From positions 62,001 to 126,000 of the forward strand of contig NZ_JAATOW010000007.1 in NCBI RefSeq assembly GCF_011806405.1: 64,000 nt of DNA, written 5' to 3'. The translations under genes were made by a program, and so were the position numbers. The notes under the pieces were generated by a model. The model saw only the letters and a list, made by a program, of their open reading frames with translations. It did not search any database and was not told the DNA's origin. The stretch is from Pseudooceanicola sp. HF7. Its GTDB lineage: Bacteria > Pseudomonadota > Alphaproteobacteria > Rhodobacterales > Rhodobacteraceae. Numbering within the stretch: position 1 is the first letter of the stretch; each line of letters starts with the position of its first letter. Positions 51,414 through 61,658 of this stretch are shown here, piece after piece.

Positions 51414-53656
51414 TTGTCCAGGGTCTTCAGGTATTTCATCACGGCCGCGCGCACGGATTGCTCGCCGTCTTCGGCGGCGCGCTCGATTTCTGCGCGCACG
51501 ACCCTCAGGTCGACTTTCATCAACAGGCTCTTCACCGGCCCGATGGAGGCCGGGCGCATCGACAACGCCCGCAGGCCCATCGCGGCCAGGCAGACCGCCT
51601 CGACCGGGCGGCCCGCGTCCTCTCCGCAGAAGCTGAGCGGGGTCTCGGTTTCCTTGCAGCGCTCGACGATGCTTTGCAGGAAAGTCAGGAAGCTGACGTT
51701 CAGCGTGTCGTAGCGCTTGCGCACGCGTTCGTTTTCCCGGTCGGCGGCAAAGAAGAACTGCTTGAGGTCATTCCCCCCGATGGAGATAAACTCCACCTCC
51801 TCGAAGAAGCGGCGCGGGGCAAAGGCCAGGCTGGGGGTTTCCAGCATGGCGCCGACCTCGATGCAGGAGGGGATGGGATGGCCAAGGATGCGCTCGCGCT
51901 CCAGGGTCTTTTCCATCTCCGCACGGGCCTGGCGGTATTCCTCGTATTGCGCCACGAAGGGGAACATCACGGTCAGGGGGCGCCCGTTGGCCGCCCGGAT
52001 CAGCGCCTGAAGCTGCATCCGCATGACGCCGGGCTTGTCCAGCCCCACCCGGATCGCCCGCCAGCCAAGCGCCGGGTTGGGCTCATCGTTGGGCTTCATG
52101 TAGCTCAGCACCTTGTCCGACCCGATGTCGAGCGTGCGGAACACCACGCGCTTGCCCTTGGCATTGTCCAGCACGTGGGAATAGAGCGCCGAAAGCTCTG
52201 ACCGGGTGGGCATCCTGCTGCGGACCAGGAACTGCAGCTCCGTGCGGAACAGGCCCACGCCCTCTGCGCCGGACCCTTCCAGCGAAGGCAGATCGGCCAT
52301 CAGCCCGGCATTCATCGTCAGCGTCATGCGGGTGCCGCACTTGGTGATCGCCGGCTTCTCGCGGATAGAGGCATAGACCTCCTGCGCCTGGGCCTGCATC
52401 GCGATCTTGTCGCGGAAGGCGCTCAACACGGTTTCCTCTGGCCGCAGGTGGGCCATGCCGTTGTCGCCGTCCACCATGATCAGGTCGCCGTTCAGCGCCT
52501 CGGTGGTGATGTTGTTCGCATGGATCACCAGCGGGATGGCAAGGGCGCGGGCGACGATCGCGGCATGAGAGCCGACAGAGCCTTCCTCAAGCACGATGCC
52601 CCGCAGGGAGCGCCCGTAATCCAGCAGCTCGGCCGGGCCGATGTTGCGCGCCACCAGGATCGGATCGGCGGGAATATCCGCGCCGGTTTCCTTGCCCTGG
52701 CCGGTCAGGATGCGCAGCAGGCGGTTGGACAGGTCGTCCAGGTCATGCAGCCGCTCGCGCAGGTATTGATCCGTCGCGCCGCTCAGCCGGGTGCGGGCGG
52801 CGGTCTGTTCCTTTTCCACCGCGGCCTCGGCGGAGAGGCCCCGTTCGATGTCCTCTTCCATGCGCCGCATCCAGCCCTTGGAATTGGCGAACATCCGGTA
52901 GGTTTCCAGCACCTCAAGCTGCTCTGCCCCGCCTTGCGAGGCGGTGGCCAGCATCTTGTCCACGCCCACGCGCAGGTGTTCGACGGCCTCGTGCAGGCGC
53001 TCGCGTTCCTTGACCGGATCGTCGGCGATCGGGTTGGTGATCACCACGCGCGGCTCATGCAACCAGACGTGCCCCTCTGCCGCGCCTTCCTGGACGCAGG
53101 TGCAGCGGAACATCACCGGCTTGGTGTGGCGCGCGGTCATCGGGGCGTTGTCGCCCACGAAGGCGCCCAGCTCTGCCATCTCGGCCAGCACCATGGCGAC
53201 GACTTCCAGCGCGTAGATTTCGTCTTCGGAGTATTTCCGGGCATTCTTGGATTGCACCACCAGCACGCCAAGGGTCTCTCCCAGGCGCTGGATGGGGACA
53301 CCGGCGAAGGCGGAATAGATCTCTTCACCGGTTTCGGGCATGTAGCGGAAGCCGTGTTCCTTGGGGGCGTCGGCGGTATTGACCTGCTTGCCGGTGCGCG
53401 CCACGCGGCCCACAAGCCCTTCGCCCAGGCGCATCCGCGTCTGGTGCACGGCCTCTGCCTTCAGGCCCTCGGTTGCGCAAAGCTCCAGCGTGTCGGCATC
53501 GCGGAACAGGTAGACAGAGCATACCTCGGTCCGCATCTCCTGCGCGATCAGCGCGGTGATCCGGTCAAGCCGCGCCTGCCCATGGCCGTCCTCGGCCATG
53601 ACTTCGCGCAAGCGCGCCAGCATCTGGCGGCTGTCGGTCTGAAAATTATCGCCCAT
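51410..53656 (-). CDS. ptsP: Phosphoenolpyruvate-protein phosphotransferase, nitrogen-type (EI-Ntr)
   Basis: EI-Ntr autophosphorylates from PEP and passes phosphate to NPr and EIIA-Ntr, coordinating nitrogen, potassium and carbon status. The 748-residue protein starts with a GAF domain (about 15-160, VCSVYLFRDADTLELCATEG) that lets it sense glutamine or 2-oxoglutarate. The PEP-utiliser core follows: phospho-His in GSVGSHAAIVARA, VFRTLDIGSDKVL and the catalytic FISIGGNDLKQFFFAADRENER. ptsH/ptsN are not adjacent. Confidence 0.95.
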   Translation of the reverse strand: MGDNFQTDSRQMLARLREVMAEDGHGQARLDRITALIAQEMRTEVCSVYLFRDADTLELCATEGLKAEAVHQTRMRLGEGLVGRVARTGKQVNTADAPKEHGFRYMPETGEEIYSAFAGVPIQRLGETLGVLVVQSKNARKYSEDEIYALEVVAMVLAEMAELGAFVGDNAPMTARHTKPVMFRCTCVQEGAAEGHVWLHEPRVVITNPIADDPVKERERLHEAVEHLRVGVDKMLATASQGGAEQLEVLETYRMFANSKGWMRRMEEDIERGLSAEAAVEKEQTAARTRLSGATDQYLRERLHDLDDLSNRLLRILTGQGKETGADIPADPILVARNIGPAELLDYGRSLRGIVLEEGSVGSHAAIVARALAIPLVIHANNITTEALNGDLIMVDGDNGMAHLRPEETVLSAFRDKIAMQAQAQEVYASIREKPAITKCGTRMTLTMNAGLMADLPSLEGSGAEGVGLFRTELQFLVRSRMPTRSELSALYSHVLDNAKGKRVVFRTLDIGSDKVLSYMKPNDEPNPALGWRAIRVGLDKPGVMRMQLQALIRAANGRPLTVMFPFVAQYEEYRQARAEMEKTLERERILGHPIPSCIEVGAMLETPSLAFAPRRFFEEVEFISIGGNDLKQFFFAADRENERVRKRYDTLNVSFLTFLQSIVERCKETETPLSFCGEDAGRPVEAVCLAAMGLRALSMRPASIGPVKSLLMKVDLRVVRAEIERAAEDGEQSVRAAVMKYLKTLDK

Positions 53657-53972
53657 CCCCTGGGACGTGCCTCCCTTGCGATCCGAAGCGAATAGATCAC
53701 AGGCGCGGGTTGAGAGAAACTCCTTTTAAGCGCGGCAAGCCGCAAGCCGCCATCGAAAGCCCCTGTTCCGTGGGGGCTTTGCGCAGGGTGAAGGCAGGCG
53801 GGCAGGCAACAAGGACAGGTGGCCGGCGGGCCTGCGCAGGGGGGCAAAGGGCATCGGTGCGACACTTTCGGCACGAAAGCCCCGGCGGCGGGCAAGGCCG
53901 CTTGTCCGGGCGTTTCTGCTCGCAAAGGTGAGGGGAAGACTGACTGTCGGACCCGCACAAAGGGAGATCCGC
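53657..53972. other. Intergenic region upstream of ptsP
   Basis: This 316-bp stretch separates ptsP (minus) from a possible small ORF (plus). It should contain the ptsP promoter. The only clear structure is the hairpin AAAGCCCC (53756-53763) / GGGGCTTT (53773-53780); no long T-run follows on either strand. A GC-rich stem CCCGG/CCGGG lies at about 53879-53910. I find no further convincing gene. Confidence 0.5.
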
Positions 53973-54077
53973 TTGGACACTGGCGTCCCACTGCACCCGA
54001 TGGCCCACCATGCCCTCCTGTTGCGCATCCAGATGCTGCTGCCCCTGGTGAAGGACCTGGTGCTGAGCGGCCACTGA
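53973..54077 (+). CDS. Candidate 34-residue small ORF between ptsP and lysC
   Basis: TTG 53973 with AGGGAGA five to six bases upstream encodes 34 residues: MDTGVPLHPMAHH, then an amphipathic Leu-rich helix (ALLLRIQMLLPLVKDLVL) ending SGH. A bidirectional terminator begins 20 bases after the stop, as expected for a small plus-strand transcript convergent with lysC. I know no family for it. The ribosome-binding site and the terminator placement argue for a real gene. Confidence 0.45.
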   Translation: MDTGVPLHPMAHHALLLRIQMLLPLVKDLVLSGH

Positions 54078-54097
54078 CCGCAGCCCCCCGAAAACCG

Positions 54098-54127
54098 AAA
54101 GGCCGGCCCCGCAAGGGACCGGCCTTT
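54098..54127. terminator. Bidirectional terminator, lysC / small ORF
   Basis: AAAGGCCGG (54098-54106) and CCGGCCTTT (54119-54127) form a 9-bp stem around a C/G-rich loop. T-rich DNA follows on both strands. It lies 37 bases past the lysC stop. Confidence 0.85.
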
Positions 54128-54163
54128 GATATTTGGCAGGGGATGTCTGGCAGGGGGCCTGGC

Positions 54164-55402
54164 TCAGGCCGCGTTTTCCAGCCCGAAAGCGTCATGCAGG
54201 GCCTGCACCGCCAGCTCCAGGTACTTCCGGTCCACGATGACAGAGATCTTGATCTCAGAGGTGGCGATGACCTTGATGTTGATGCCCTCGTCCGACAGCG
54301 TCTTGAACATCTTGGCGGCGACACCCGATTGCGACCGCATGCCGATGCCCACGGCGGAAACCTTGCAGCACTCGGTGTCCACAGCCAGTTCGTCGAACTC
54401 GATCATGCCGCTGGACTTGGCATCGAACAGCGCCTTCTCGGCGCGTTTCACCTGGTCCACGGGGCAGGAGAAGGTCATGTCCGTCACGCCCTCTTCAGAG
54501 ACGTTCTGGATGATCATGTCCACGTTCACCCCCGCTTCGGACAGCGGCCCGAAGATCGACGCGGCCACGCCGGGCTTGTCGACGATGGTGACCAGGGTCA
54601 TCTTCGCCTCGTCGCGGGAAAAGGCGATGCCGTTAACGACGTTGGATTCCATGATGTCCTCCTCGGCACAGACAAGGGTGCCGGCAGTGTCGGATTGTTC
54701 CTCGAAGCTGGAAAGCACCCGCAGCTTCACATTATAGCGCATCGCCAGCTCGACCGAGCGGGTCTGCAGAACCTTGGCGCCCAGAGAGGCCAGTTCGAGC
54801 ATCTCTTCAAAGGCGATCTTGTCCAGCTTGCGCGCCTTGGCGCAAACGCGCGGATCGGTCGTGTAGACCCCGTCCACGTCGGTGTAGATATCGCAGCGCT
54901 CCGCATCGAAGGCGGCGGCAAAGGCAACGGCGGTGGTGTCGCTGCCGCCCCGGCCCAGCGTGGTGATCCGGCCCTCGGGCGAGACGCCCTGGAAGCCTGC
55001 GACCACGGCCACCTTCATGCCTTCGCCGAACTTGGCCATGATGTTGTCGGTCGGGATTTCCTCGATCCGGGCCTGGCTGTGGGCGCTGTTGGTCTTCAGC
55101 GGCACCTGCCAGCCCTGCCAGCTGCGCGCGGGCACGTCCATTTCCTGAAGCGTCAGGGCCATGAGACCCGCGGTGACGTTCTCTCCGGAAGAGACGACGG
55201 CATCATATTCGCGGGCGTCATACATGGGAGAGGTCTCTCCCACCCAACCCACGAGCTCATTGGTCTTTCCCGACATGGCAGAGACGATGACGATCACGTC
55301 ATAGCCCTTGGCCACTTCCACGCCCACGCGTTTTGCAGCGCGGCGGATGCGGTCCAGATTGGCGACGGAAGTGCCGCCGAACTTCATCACGAGAACAGGC
55401 AT
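54164..55402 (-). CDS. lysC: Aspartate kinase
   Basis: LysC catalyses the first step of the lysine, threonine and methionine pathway and of diaminopimelate for peptidoglycan. The start at ATG 55402 follows AAGGA and gives 412 residues. The N-terminal kinase motif is VMKFGGTSVANLDRI, then ITTLGRGGSDTTAVAFAAAF and YTDVDGVYTTDPR. Two ACT domains in the last 150 residues (VDKPGVAASIFGPLSEAGVNVDMI; GVAAKMFKTLSDEGINIKVI) bind the feedback inhibitor. thrC lies 15 kb away. Confidence 0.97.
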   Translation of the reverse strand: MPVLVMKFGGTSVANLDRIRRAAKRVGVEVAKGYDVIVIVSAMSGKTNELVGWVGETSPMYDAREYDAVVSSGENVTAGLMALTLQEMDVPARSWQGWQVPLKTNSAHSQARIEEIPTDNIMAKFGEGMKVAVVAGFQGVSPEGRITTLGRGGSDTTAVAFAAAFDAERCDIYTDVDGVYTTDPRVCAKARKLDKIAFEEMLELASLGAKVLQTRSVELAMRYNVKLRVLSSFEEQSDTAGTLVCAEEDIMESNVVNGIAFSRDEAKMTLVTIVDKPGVAASIFGPLSEAGVNVDMIIQNVSEEGVTDMTFSCPVDQVKRAEKALFDAKSSGMIEFDELAVDTECCKVSAVGIGMRSQSGVAAKMFKTLSDEGINIKVIATSEIKISVIVDRKYLELAVQALHDAFGLENAA

Positions 55403-55640
55403 ATGCGTCCTTCGGCCTAGCCCCAAGTCATTTTGGCACGCGCACGCCATGCGCGGGCCCCAGTCAGAATGCCGGTCGGTTTAGGCGCGATTTGCGGGGG
55501 GTGCAAGCGCGGAAAAGCCCATGGGCAAAGGGCGGAAGGCCGCCCGTGCAAACTTGTGCAGCGCGCTTGAACGGCGGGCCGGGACAACAGGCGGGGCAGG
55601 GGGGCGTCGCGGCCAAAGGGCGCGCGCCGCAGCGCTGGCC

Positions 55641-56060
55641 TCAGTTGGTCTTGCGTCGGGGGGTGAAGGGCAGGGGCAGTACCGGCACGCCGTCTTCCAG
55701 CAGCGCGCGGGCCTCTTCGGGCCTGGCCTCTCCGTAGATCGGGCGATCCGGGGTCACGCCGTCATGCATGTCCCGGGCTTCGCGGGCAAAGTCCTTGCCA
55801 ACGTAATCGGCGCTCGACTCGATCTTGCGGCGCATCTCCGCCAGCGCGCGCTCCACCTCTGCCTGGGTCTTCTCCGGCTTGGTCTGCTCTGCACGGGATG
55901 TCCGCACGCGCGGCGCCATGGGGGCCTTTTCCACTTGGGACGAGCCGCAGATCGAACAGGTGACCATGCCCGCGCCCAGCAGCTTGTCGAAAGCGTCCGA
56001 GTTCTGGAACCAGCTGTCGAACCGGTGGTCGTGGTCGCATTTCAGGGAAAACTGGATCAT
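55641..56060 (-). CDS. DUF1178 family zinc-ribbon protein
   Basis: A 139-residue protein. It begins MIQFSLKCDHDHRFDSWFQN and carries a second Cys pair (VTCSICGSSQVEKAPMAP), together forming a likely zinc ribbon. The C-terminal half is charged and helical (QAEVERALAEMRRKIESS; DYVGKDFAREARDMHDG), typical of DUF1178. The start at ATG 56060 is fixed by this homology; longer readings are non-conserved. Function is unknown. It follows the NUDIX gene on the same strand across 219 bases. Confidence 0.9.
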   Translation of the reverse strand: MIQFSLKCDHDHRFDSWFQNSDAFDKLLGAGMVTCSICGSSQVEKAPMAPRVRTSRAEQTKPEKTQAEVERALAEMRRKIESSADYVGKDFAREARDMHDGVTPDRPIYGEARPEEARALLEDGVPVLPLPFTPRRKTN

Positions 56061-56279
56061 GGCGCGTTGGGGCCTGCTGCTCTGCCTGTGACGGATCTGT
56101 TCTGTTTCCGGCAGCGCGATCCGCGGGGCGGTGCGCGCCAAAGGGTAGCTATTACATAATCCGGGTCGCAGGGGATGCAAGAACTGCTTGCAGGGGCAGC
56201 GGCCGCTCGGGCGGTCAGCAGGCACCTCCATGTCCGCGCTAAACGGGCGGGAAAGCCGCCGTGAAATGCGCGGAAACGC

Positions 56280-56786
56280 TCAGAAAACCAGCGTCTCGGG
56301 GTCGAAGGCCAGCAGGATCCTGGCAAGCTCGGGCTCATCCACCAGCCTTGCGGCCTTCTTGCGCGACACCCATTTGCGCCGCCGCTGGCCAGCTTCGGGA
56401 TACTCCGTCTCAAGATGATCCAGCCGCACGGCAAAGACATGGCACAGGCAGGGGATCACCGCGCCATCGTCCAGCACCTTGTCATAGGGAAAGCAGCCGA
56501 TCGGGGTGGTGGCGACCTGGCCCGTCACCCCGGCCTCTTCATAGGCTTCGCGCAGGGCGGCTTCGGCAGGGGGCAGGGATTTCATCGGCCAGCCCTTGGG
56601 CAGGATCCAGCGCCCCGTCCCGCGCGAGGTGATCACCAGGATGCGCGGCTTGTCCCGGTCCATGCGGTAGGTCAGCGCCGCGTATTGATCAAAGATCTTC
56701 TCCCGTTGCGCCGCCTTCGGTGCGCCCCATGCACGTAGTTGGATTCCCAAGGTCCCGTTACCCTTTTGCCTGCTCCGGTTCATCAC
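56280..56786 (-). CDS. NUDIX hydrolase
   Basis: A 168-residue pyrophosphohydrolase. The NUDIX box GWPMKSLPPAEAALREAYEEAGV matches G-x5-E-x7-REUxEExGU except that the first Glu position is Pro/Ala-shifted, with the metal-binding REAYEEAG intact. The approach strand GRWILPKGWPMKS fits the DIPP/Ndx (diphosphoinositol or ADP-sugar) subgroup. The C-terminus WVSRKKAARLVDEPELARIL is usual. The substrate is not evident. Confidence 0.9.
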   Translation of the reverse strand: MMNRSRQKGNGTLGIQLRAWGAPKAAQREKIFDQYAALTYRMDRDKPRILVITSRGTGRWILPKGWPMKSLPPAEAALREAYEEAGVTGQVATTPIGCFPYDKVLDDGAVIPCLCHVFAVRLDHLETEYPEAGQRRRKWVSRKKAARLVDEPELARILLAFDPETLVF

Positions 56787-56941
56787 TGTCCTGTCCCGCC
56801 TCTGCCGGCCCTGTCAGCAGGGCGCGCGGGTCAGACTGCGCGCGTCTCGCGGCGAGGTTGGGTCAATTTTATGAAGAATTTACAAACAAGATACGGCCAT
56901 CCCCGGCGCGCCCCCGCTCTAAGGGCCCTGGCGCGAAAAAG

Positions 56942-56974
56942 CAGCGCCCCGATCCCGCCTTGGGACCGGGGCGC
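56942..56974 (-). terminator. Rho-independent terminator of the bet operon
   Basis: On the minus strand AGCGCCCCG (56974-56966) and CGGGGCGCT (56950-56942) close a stem with an extra GGGA/TCCC step, followed by GCTTTTTCG. It lies 27 bases after the betA stop. Confidence 0.9.
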
Positions 56975-57001
56975 TCAATTTTGCAGCGCTCGGCGGATCG
57001 C

Positions 57002-58675
57002 CTAGCGGTCAGAGGTCTGCCAGCGCGGGTTGATCCAGGGCTCTGCGTTCTCCGGCGCGAGCGGCGCGCGGCCCAGGATGTGATCGCTGGCCTTCTCGCC
57101 CACCATGATCGAGGGCGCGTTGAGGTTGCCATTGGTGATCCGCGGGAAGATGGAGCTGTCGGCAAGCCGCAGCCCCTCCACCCCGATCACCCGGCATTCC
57201 GGGTCCACCACGGCCATGGGATCGTCCGCGCGGCCCATGCGGGCGGTGCCGCAGGGGTGATAGGCGCTTTCGGCATGTTCGCGGATGTGATCGTCCAGCT
57301 CCGCATCGCTCTGGGCGGCGCTGCCTGGGCTGATCTCCTTGCCGCGATAGGGGTCAAAGGCCTTCTGGCCAAAGATCTCCCGCGTCAGGCGGATGCAGTG
57401 GCGGAAGTCCTCCCAGTCGCTCTCTTTCGACATGTAGTTGAAGAAGATGCGCGGCGCCTCGCGCGGGTCGGCCGATTTCAGCGTGACCTCGCCCCGGCTT
57501 TCCGATCGCATCGGGCCGACGTGGGCCTGGAAGCCATGGCCCTCGGCCGCCGCCTTGCCGTCATAGCGCACGGCGATGGGCAGGAAGTGGTACTGGATAT
57601 CGGGGTAATCCACGCCCGGTTTTGACCGCAGGAAGGCCGCGCTTTCAAACTGGTTCGACGCCCCCAGCCCGCGCTTGGTCAGCAGCCATTGCGCGCCCGA
57701 GATCGCCTTCCCCCAGAGGTTCCAGTGCTTGTAAAGCGTGATCGGCTGGATGCTGGCCTGCTGGATGTAAAGCTCCAGGTGGTCCTGAAGGTTCTGGCCC
57801 ACGCCGGCGCGATCCGCGACAACCTCTATCCCGTGTTCGCGCAGATGCGCCGCCGGGCCGATGCCCGAGAGCATCAGGATCTTGGGAGAGTTGATGGAGC
57901 TGGCCGCGATCACCACCTCGCGCCGGGCACGGATGACCTCGATCCGGCCGCGCCGCTCGATCTCCACGCCCACGGCGCGCCCGTCCTCGATCACCACCTT
58001 GCGGGCGAAACAGCGGATCATCTCAAGGTTTTCGCGCTTCAGCGCCGGCTTCAGGTAGGCATTGGCCGTGGACCAGCGCCGGCCCTGCCAGACCGTCTGC
58101 TCCATCGGGCCGAAGCCTTCCTGCTTCTCGCCGTTGTAATCCTCGGTCAGCTCGAAGCCCGCCTGGGCCCCGGCCTCCACGAAGGCATGGAACAGCGGGT
58201 TTTCCCGCGGCCCCCGGCTGACATGCAGCGGGCCATTGTGGCCCCGCCAGGAGGGATCGCCGCCATGACCGCCGTCGTGCCAGTTCTCTGCGCGCTTGTA
58301 GTAGGGCAGCACGTCGGCATAGCCCCAGCCCGCCGCGCCCTGTTCGGCCCAGTGATCGAAATCCCGCGCATGGCCGCGCACGTAGACCATCCCGTTGATG
58401 GAGGACGACCCCCCAACGACCTTGCCGCGCGGCGTCACCAGCCGGCGCCCGCCCAGGCCCGGCTCCGGTTCGGACTGGAAGCCCCAGTCGTAGCGGGACA
58501 TGTTCATCGGGTAGCTCAGCGCGGCCGGCATCTGGATGAAGGGACCGGCATCCGTGCCGCCGAACTCCAGCACCACGACACGGTTCTTGCCGTCTTCGCT
58601 CAGGCGCGCGGCCATCACCGCCCCGGCAGAGCCGGAGCCGATGATGACGAAATCCGCTTCCCGAAGGTCGGCCAT
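57002..58675 (-). CDS. betA: Choline dehydrogenase
   Basis: BetA is a membrane-associated GMC flavoenzyme that oxidises choline to betaine aldehyde. The 557-residue protein has the N-terminal FAD fold [22 protein letters not shown], the GMC signature [14 protein letters not shown], and the second signature [21 protein letters not shown]. The catalytic His lies in HPCGTARMG near the C-terminus, with [14 protein letters not shown] after it. It is the last gene of betI-betC-betB-betA and overlaps the betB stop (TGATG). Confidence 0.97.
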   Translation of the reverse strand: MADLREADFVIIGSGSAGAVMAARLSEDGKNRVVVLEFGGTDAGPFIQMPAALSYPMNMSRYDWGFQSEPEPGLGGRRLVTPRGKVVGGSSSINGMVYVRGHARDFDHWAEQGAAGWGYADVLPYYKRAENWHDGGHGGDPSWRGHNGPLHVSRGPRENPLFHAFVEAGAQAGFELTEDYNGEKQEGFGPMEQTVWQGRRWSTANAYLKPALKRENLEMIRCFARKVVIEDGRAVGVEIERRGRIEVIRARREVVIAASSINSPKILMLSGIGPAAHLREHGIEVVADRAGVGQNLQDHLELYIQQASIQPITLYKHWNLWGKAISGAQWLLTKRGLGASNQFESAAFLRSKPGVDYPDIQYHFLPIAVRYDGKAAAEGHGFQAHVGPMRSESRGEVTLKSADPREAPRIFFNYMSKESDWEDFRHCIRLTREIFGQKAFDPYRGKEISPGSAAQSDAELDDHIREHAESAYHPCGTARMGRADDPMAVVDPECRVIGVEGLRLADSSIFPRITNGNLNAPSIMVGEKASDHILGRAPLAPENAEPWINPRWQTSDR

Positions 58676-60138
58676 CAGAAGGGTGCCTCGACATCGCCGG
58701 TCGCCACGTAGACCGATTTCACCTGGCTGTAATGCTCGATCGCGGCGCGCGAATTCTCACGCCCCACGCCGGACAGCTTCACGCCGCCAAAGGGCGCTTC
58801 GACCGGCGTCAGGTTGTATTCGTTGATCCAGCAGGTGCCCGCCTCAAGCCCGGCGACCATGCGGTGCGCGCGCTTCATGTCGGCGGTGAAGACACCGGCG
58901 GCCAGGCCGAACTCTGTCGCATTGGCGCGCGCCAGCACCTCGTCCTCGTCGCTGAAGGACAGGATCGACATCACGGGTCCGAAGATCTCTTCCTTCGCGA
59001 TGGTCATCTCATCCGTGACCCCGCCGAAGATCGTCGGTTCGATCCAGAAGCCGGGGCCCTCGGGGCAGGTGCCGCCCAGCAGCAGCTCCGCGCCCTCCTG
59101 CTGGCCGATGCGGATGTAGTTCACCACCTTCTGGCGCTGCTCGTCGGTGATCATCGGGCCGATGGTCACCTCCGGATCCAGCGGATCGCCGATGCGGGCG
59201 GTGCGGGTGCGTTCCACCAGCCGCTCGGTAAAGGCCTGCACAAGCCCGTCCTGCACGAAGACGCGGGTCCCGTTGGAGCAGATCTGCCCGGTGGAATAGA
59301 AGTTGGCGTTGATCGCCGCGCTGACCGCGTTCTCAAGGTCCGCATCATCGAAGATGACCAGCGGCGACTTGCCCCCAAGCTCCATCGTGACGTGGCGGAT
59401 GTTCTCTGCCGCTGCCGCATAGACCTTGCGCCCCGTGGGAACGGAGCCGGTCAGGCTGACCTTGTCCACCCGGGTATCGGTGATCAGGGCCGCGCCCACG
59501 TCGCCATAGCCGTTGACCACGTTGAACAGGCCCTTGGGCGCGCCGGCCTCGATGAAGATCTCGGCCAGTTTCAGCGCGCAGAGCGGCGTGACTTCAGAGG
59601 GTTTGAAGATCATGGCATTGCCGCAGGTCAGGGCAGGGGCGGCCTTCCAGCAGGCGATCTGGGTGGGGTAGTTCCAGGCCCCGATGCCGACGCAGACGCC
59701 CAGCGGTTCGCGGATCGTGTAGACGAAATCCCCGCCCGCGCCGCCGAAATGCATCGTCTCTCCGGTGAGAGAGGCCGCGATGCCGCCGAAGAACTCCAGC
59801 GCATCCGCGCCGGAGGTCGCGTCCGCAACGGTGGTTTCCTGGATCGGCTTGCCGGTGTCGATGGTCTCGATCTCCGAAAGCTCCTGGTTGCGGGTGCGCA
59901 GGATGTCGGCGACCCGGCGCAGCACGCGGCCGCGCTCCACCGGGGGCGTTGCCGCCCATTCAGCCTGCGCGCGCCTGGCAGAGGCCAGCGCCTGTTCGAT
60001 CACCGCCGGTGTCGCGGAATGCAGGGTCGCCACGACCTCTCCGGTCGCGGCATAGGTGCAGGTGATTTCACGACCCGCCGTATCCTCGACATAAGCACCG
60101 TCGATGAAATGGCTGCCTGTCGGCTGGACATTCTTCAT
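58675..60138 (-). CDS. betB: Betaine aldehyde dehydrogenase
   Basis: BetB oxidises betaine aldehyde to glycine betaine with NAD(P)+. The start at ATG 60138 ([14 protein letters not shown]) has GAGGAGA six bases upstream; a GTG two codons earlier is too close to that site. It has 487 residues. The catalytic Glu is in [12 protein letters not shown] and the catalytic Cys in [12 protein letters not shown]. Cofactor residues include [19 protein letters not shown]. The SD lies over the betC stop, coupling the two. Confidence 0.97.
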   Translation of the reverse strand: MKNVQPTGSHFIDGAYVEDTAGREITCTYAATGEVVATLHSATPAVIEQALASARRAQAEWAATPPVERGRVLRRVADILRTRNQELSEIETIDTGKPIQETTVADATSGADALEFFGGIAASLTGETMHFGGAGGDFVYTIREPLGVCVGIGAWNYPTQIACWKAAPALTCGNAMIFKPSEVTPLCALKLAEIFIEAGAPKGLFNVVNGYGDVGAALITDTRVDKVSLTGSVPTGRKVYAAAAENIRHVTMELGGKSPLVIFDDADLENAVSAAINANFYSTGQICSNGTRVFVQDGLVQAFTERLVERTRTARIGDPLDPEVTIGPMITDEQRQKVVNYIRIGQQEGAELLLGGTCPEGPGFWIEPTIFGGVTDEMTIAKEEIFGPVMSILSFSDEDEVLARANATEFGLAAGVFTADMKRAHRMVAGLEAGTCWINEYNLTPVEAPFGGVKLSGVGRENSRAAIEHYSQVKSVYVATGDVEAPF

Positions 60139-60140
60139 GG

Positions 60141-61658
60141 TCACTCTCCTCGGGGATAGCGCTGGTTTTCCTCCAGCACGTTCAGGTCCATGTGGTTGCG
60201 CATGTACCGTTCAGAGGCTTTCTGAAGCGGCTCGAAATCCCAGGGGAAGTAATCGCCGTTGCGCAGCGCCTCGTAGACGATCAGCCGGCGGGCCTGGCTT
60301 TGGCGAACCTCGGCGTCAAAGGCCTTCAGATCCCAGAGGCTGCCGGCCATGTTTGCAAATTCTGCCTCGACAGTTTGCAAATCTGCCTGGCCGCATAGGT
60401 TCTCCATCTCATGCGGGTCGGCCTCAAGATCGAACAGCAGCGGGGGATCCAGCTCGCAGGCGATGTACTTGTACTTGCCCAGGCGCAGCCCGACGAGCGG
60501 CGCATAGGACCCCTCGGCGGCATATTCCATCCGCACCGGCGTCACCCGCTCCGCCCCGTTGGCCAGGCTCACCAGGCTTTCGCCATCGGTCCAGGGCGCG
60601 ATGTCAGAGATATCCACCCCGGCCAGTTCGGCCACGGTCGGCGTCACGTCGATGGTGGAAACCGGCGTTTCCACCAGCCCCGGCGCCATGCCGGGTGCGG
60701 CCACCATCAGCGGCACGCGGGCGGAACCTTCAAAGAAGGTCATCTTGAACCACAGGCCCTTGTTGCCCAGCATGTCACCGTGATCAGAGACGAAAAGCAC
60801 AACGGTGTTGTCCAGCTGGCGGGTCATCTCCAGCGCCTCCATGATCTCTCCGATCTTGTCATCGAGGTAGGAGATATTGGCGAAATAGGCCCGGCGGGAG
60901 CGCTTGATATCCTCTTCGGTGATGTCGAAGTTGCGCCAGTCGTTGGCATCGAAGATGCGCTGGGAATGGGGATCCATCTCTTCGTAGGGCTGGGCCGGGA
61001 CCTCGGGCAGCAGGTGCTCGCAATCCTCGTAGAGATCCCAGTATTTCTTGCGCGCGACATAGGGGTCATGTGGGTGGGTGAAGCTGACGGTCATCATCCA
61101 GGGGCGATCGTCCAGCCGGCGGCCCAGGTGGCGCACCTTGGCCGTGGCCTGGAAGGCGACCTCGTCATCGTATTCCATCTGGTTGGAGATCTCGGCCACG
61201 CCGGCGCCGGTGACCGACCCCATGTTGTGATACCACCAGTCGATCCGCTCGCCCGGCTTGCGGTAATCCGGGGTCCAGCCGAAATCGGCAGGGTAGATAT
61301 CCGTGGTCAGGCGCTTTTCGAACCCATGCAGCTGGTCGGGCCCGACAAAGTGCATCTTGCCCGAAAGATAGGTCTGGTAGCCCGCCCGGCGCAGGTGGTG
61401 CGCATAGGTGGGGATGTCGCTCGCGAACTCGGCGGCGTTGTCATAGACCTGCGTGCGGCGCGGCAACTGGCCGGACATGTAGCTGGCCCGCCCCGGTGCG
61501 CAAAGCGGGCTGCCGGTGTAGGTATTGGCAAAGCGGGTGGAGCGCGCCGCCAGGGCCTTGAGGTGGGGCGCGTGAAGCCAGTCGGCCGGGCCGTCGGGGA
61601 ACAGCGTCCCGTTCAGCTGGTCCACCATGAGAATCAGGATATTGGGTTGGTCAGCCAT
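60141..61658 (-). CDS. betC: Choline-sulfatase
   Basis: BetC hydrolyses choline-O-sulfate to choline and sulfate, feeding BetA. The 505-residue protein is a type I sulfatase: Cys53 in [14 protein letters not shown] is the residue to be converted to formylglycine, with Arg57 in the C-x-P-x-R motif. Metal-binding Asp/Asn are in [13 protein letters not shown] and [13 protein letters not shown], and family-specific [12 protein letters not shown] is present. Choline-sulfatase-specific C-terminal residues ([14 protein letters not shown]) support the call. It overlaps betI by eight bases. Confidence 0.96.
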   Translation of the reverse strand: MADQPNILILMVDQLNGTLFPDGPADWLHAPHLKALAARSTRFANTYTGSPLCAPGRASYMSGQLPRRTQVYDNAAEFASDIPTYAHHLRRAGYQTYLSGKMHFVGPDQLHGFEKRLTTDIYPADFGWTPDYRKPGERIDWWYHNMGSVTGAGVAEISNQMEYDDEVAFQATAKVRHLGRRLDDRPWMMTVSFTHPHDPYVARKKYWDLYEDCEHLLPEVPAQPYEEMDPHSQRIFDANDWRNFDITEEDIKRSRRAYFANISYLDDKIGEIMEALEMTRQLDNTVVLFVSDHGDMLGNKGLWFKMTFFEGSARVPLMVAAPGMAPGLVETPVSTIDVTPTVAELAGVDISDIAPWTDGESLVSLANGAERVTPVRMEYAAEGSYAPLVGLRLGKYKYIACELDPPLLFDLEADPHEMENLCGQADLQTVEAEFANMAGSLWDLKAFDAEVRQSQARRLIVYEALRNGDYFPWDFEPLQKASERYMRNHMDLNVLEENQRYPRGE

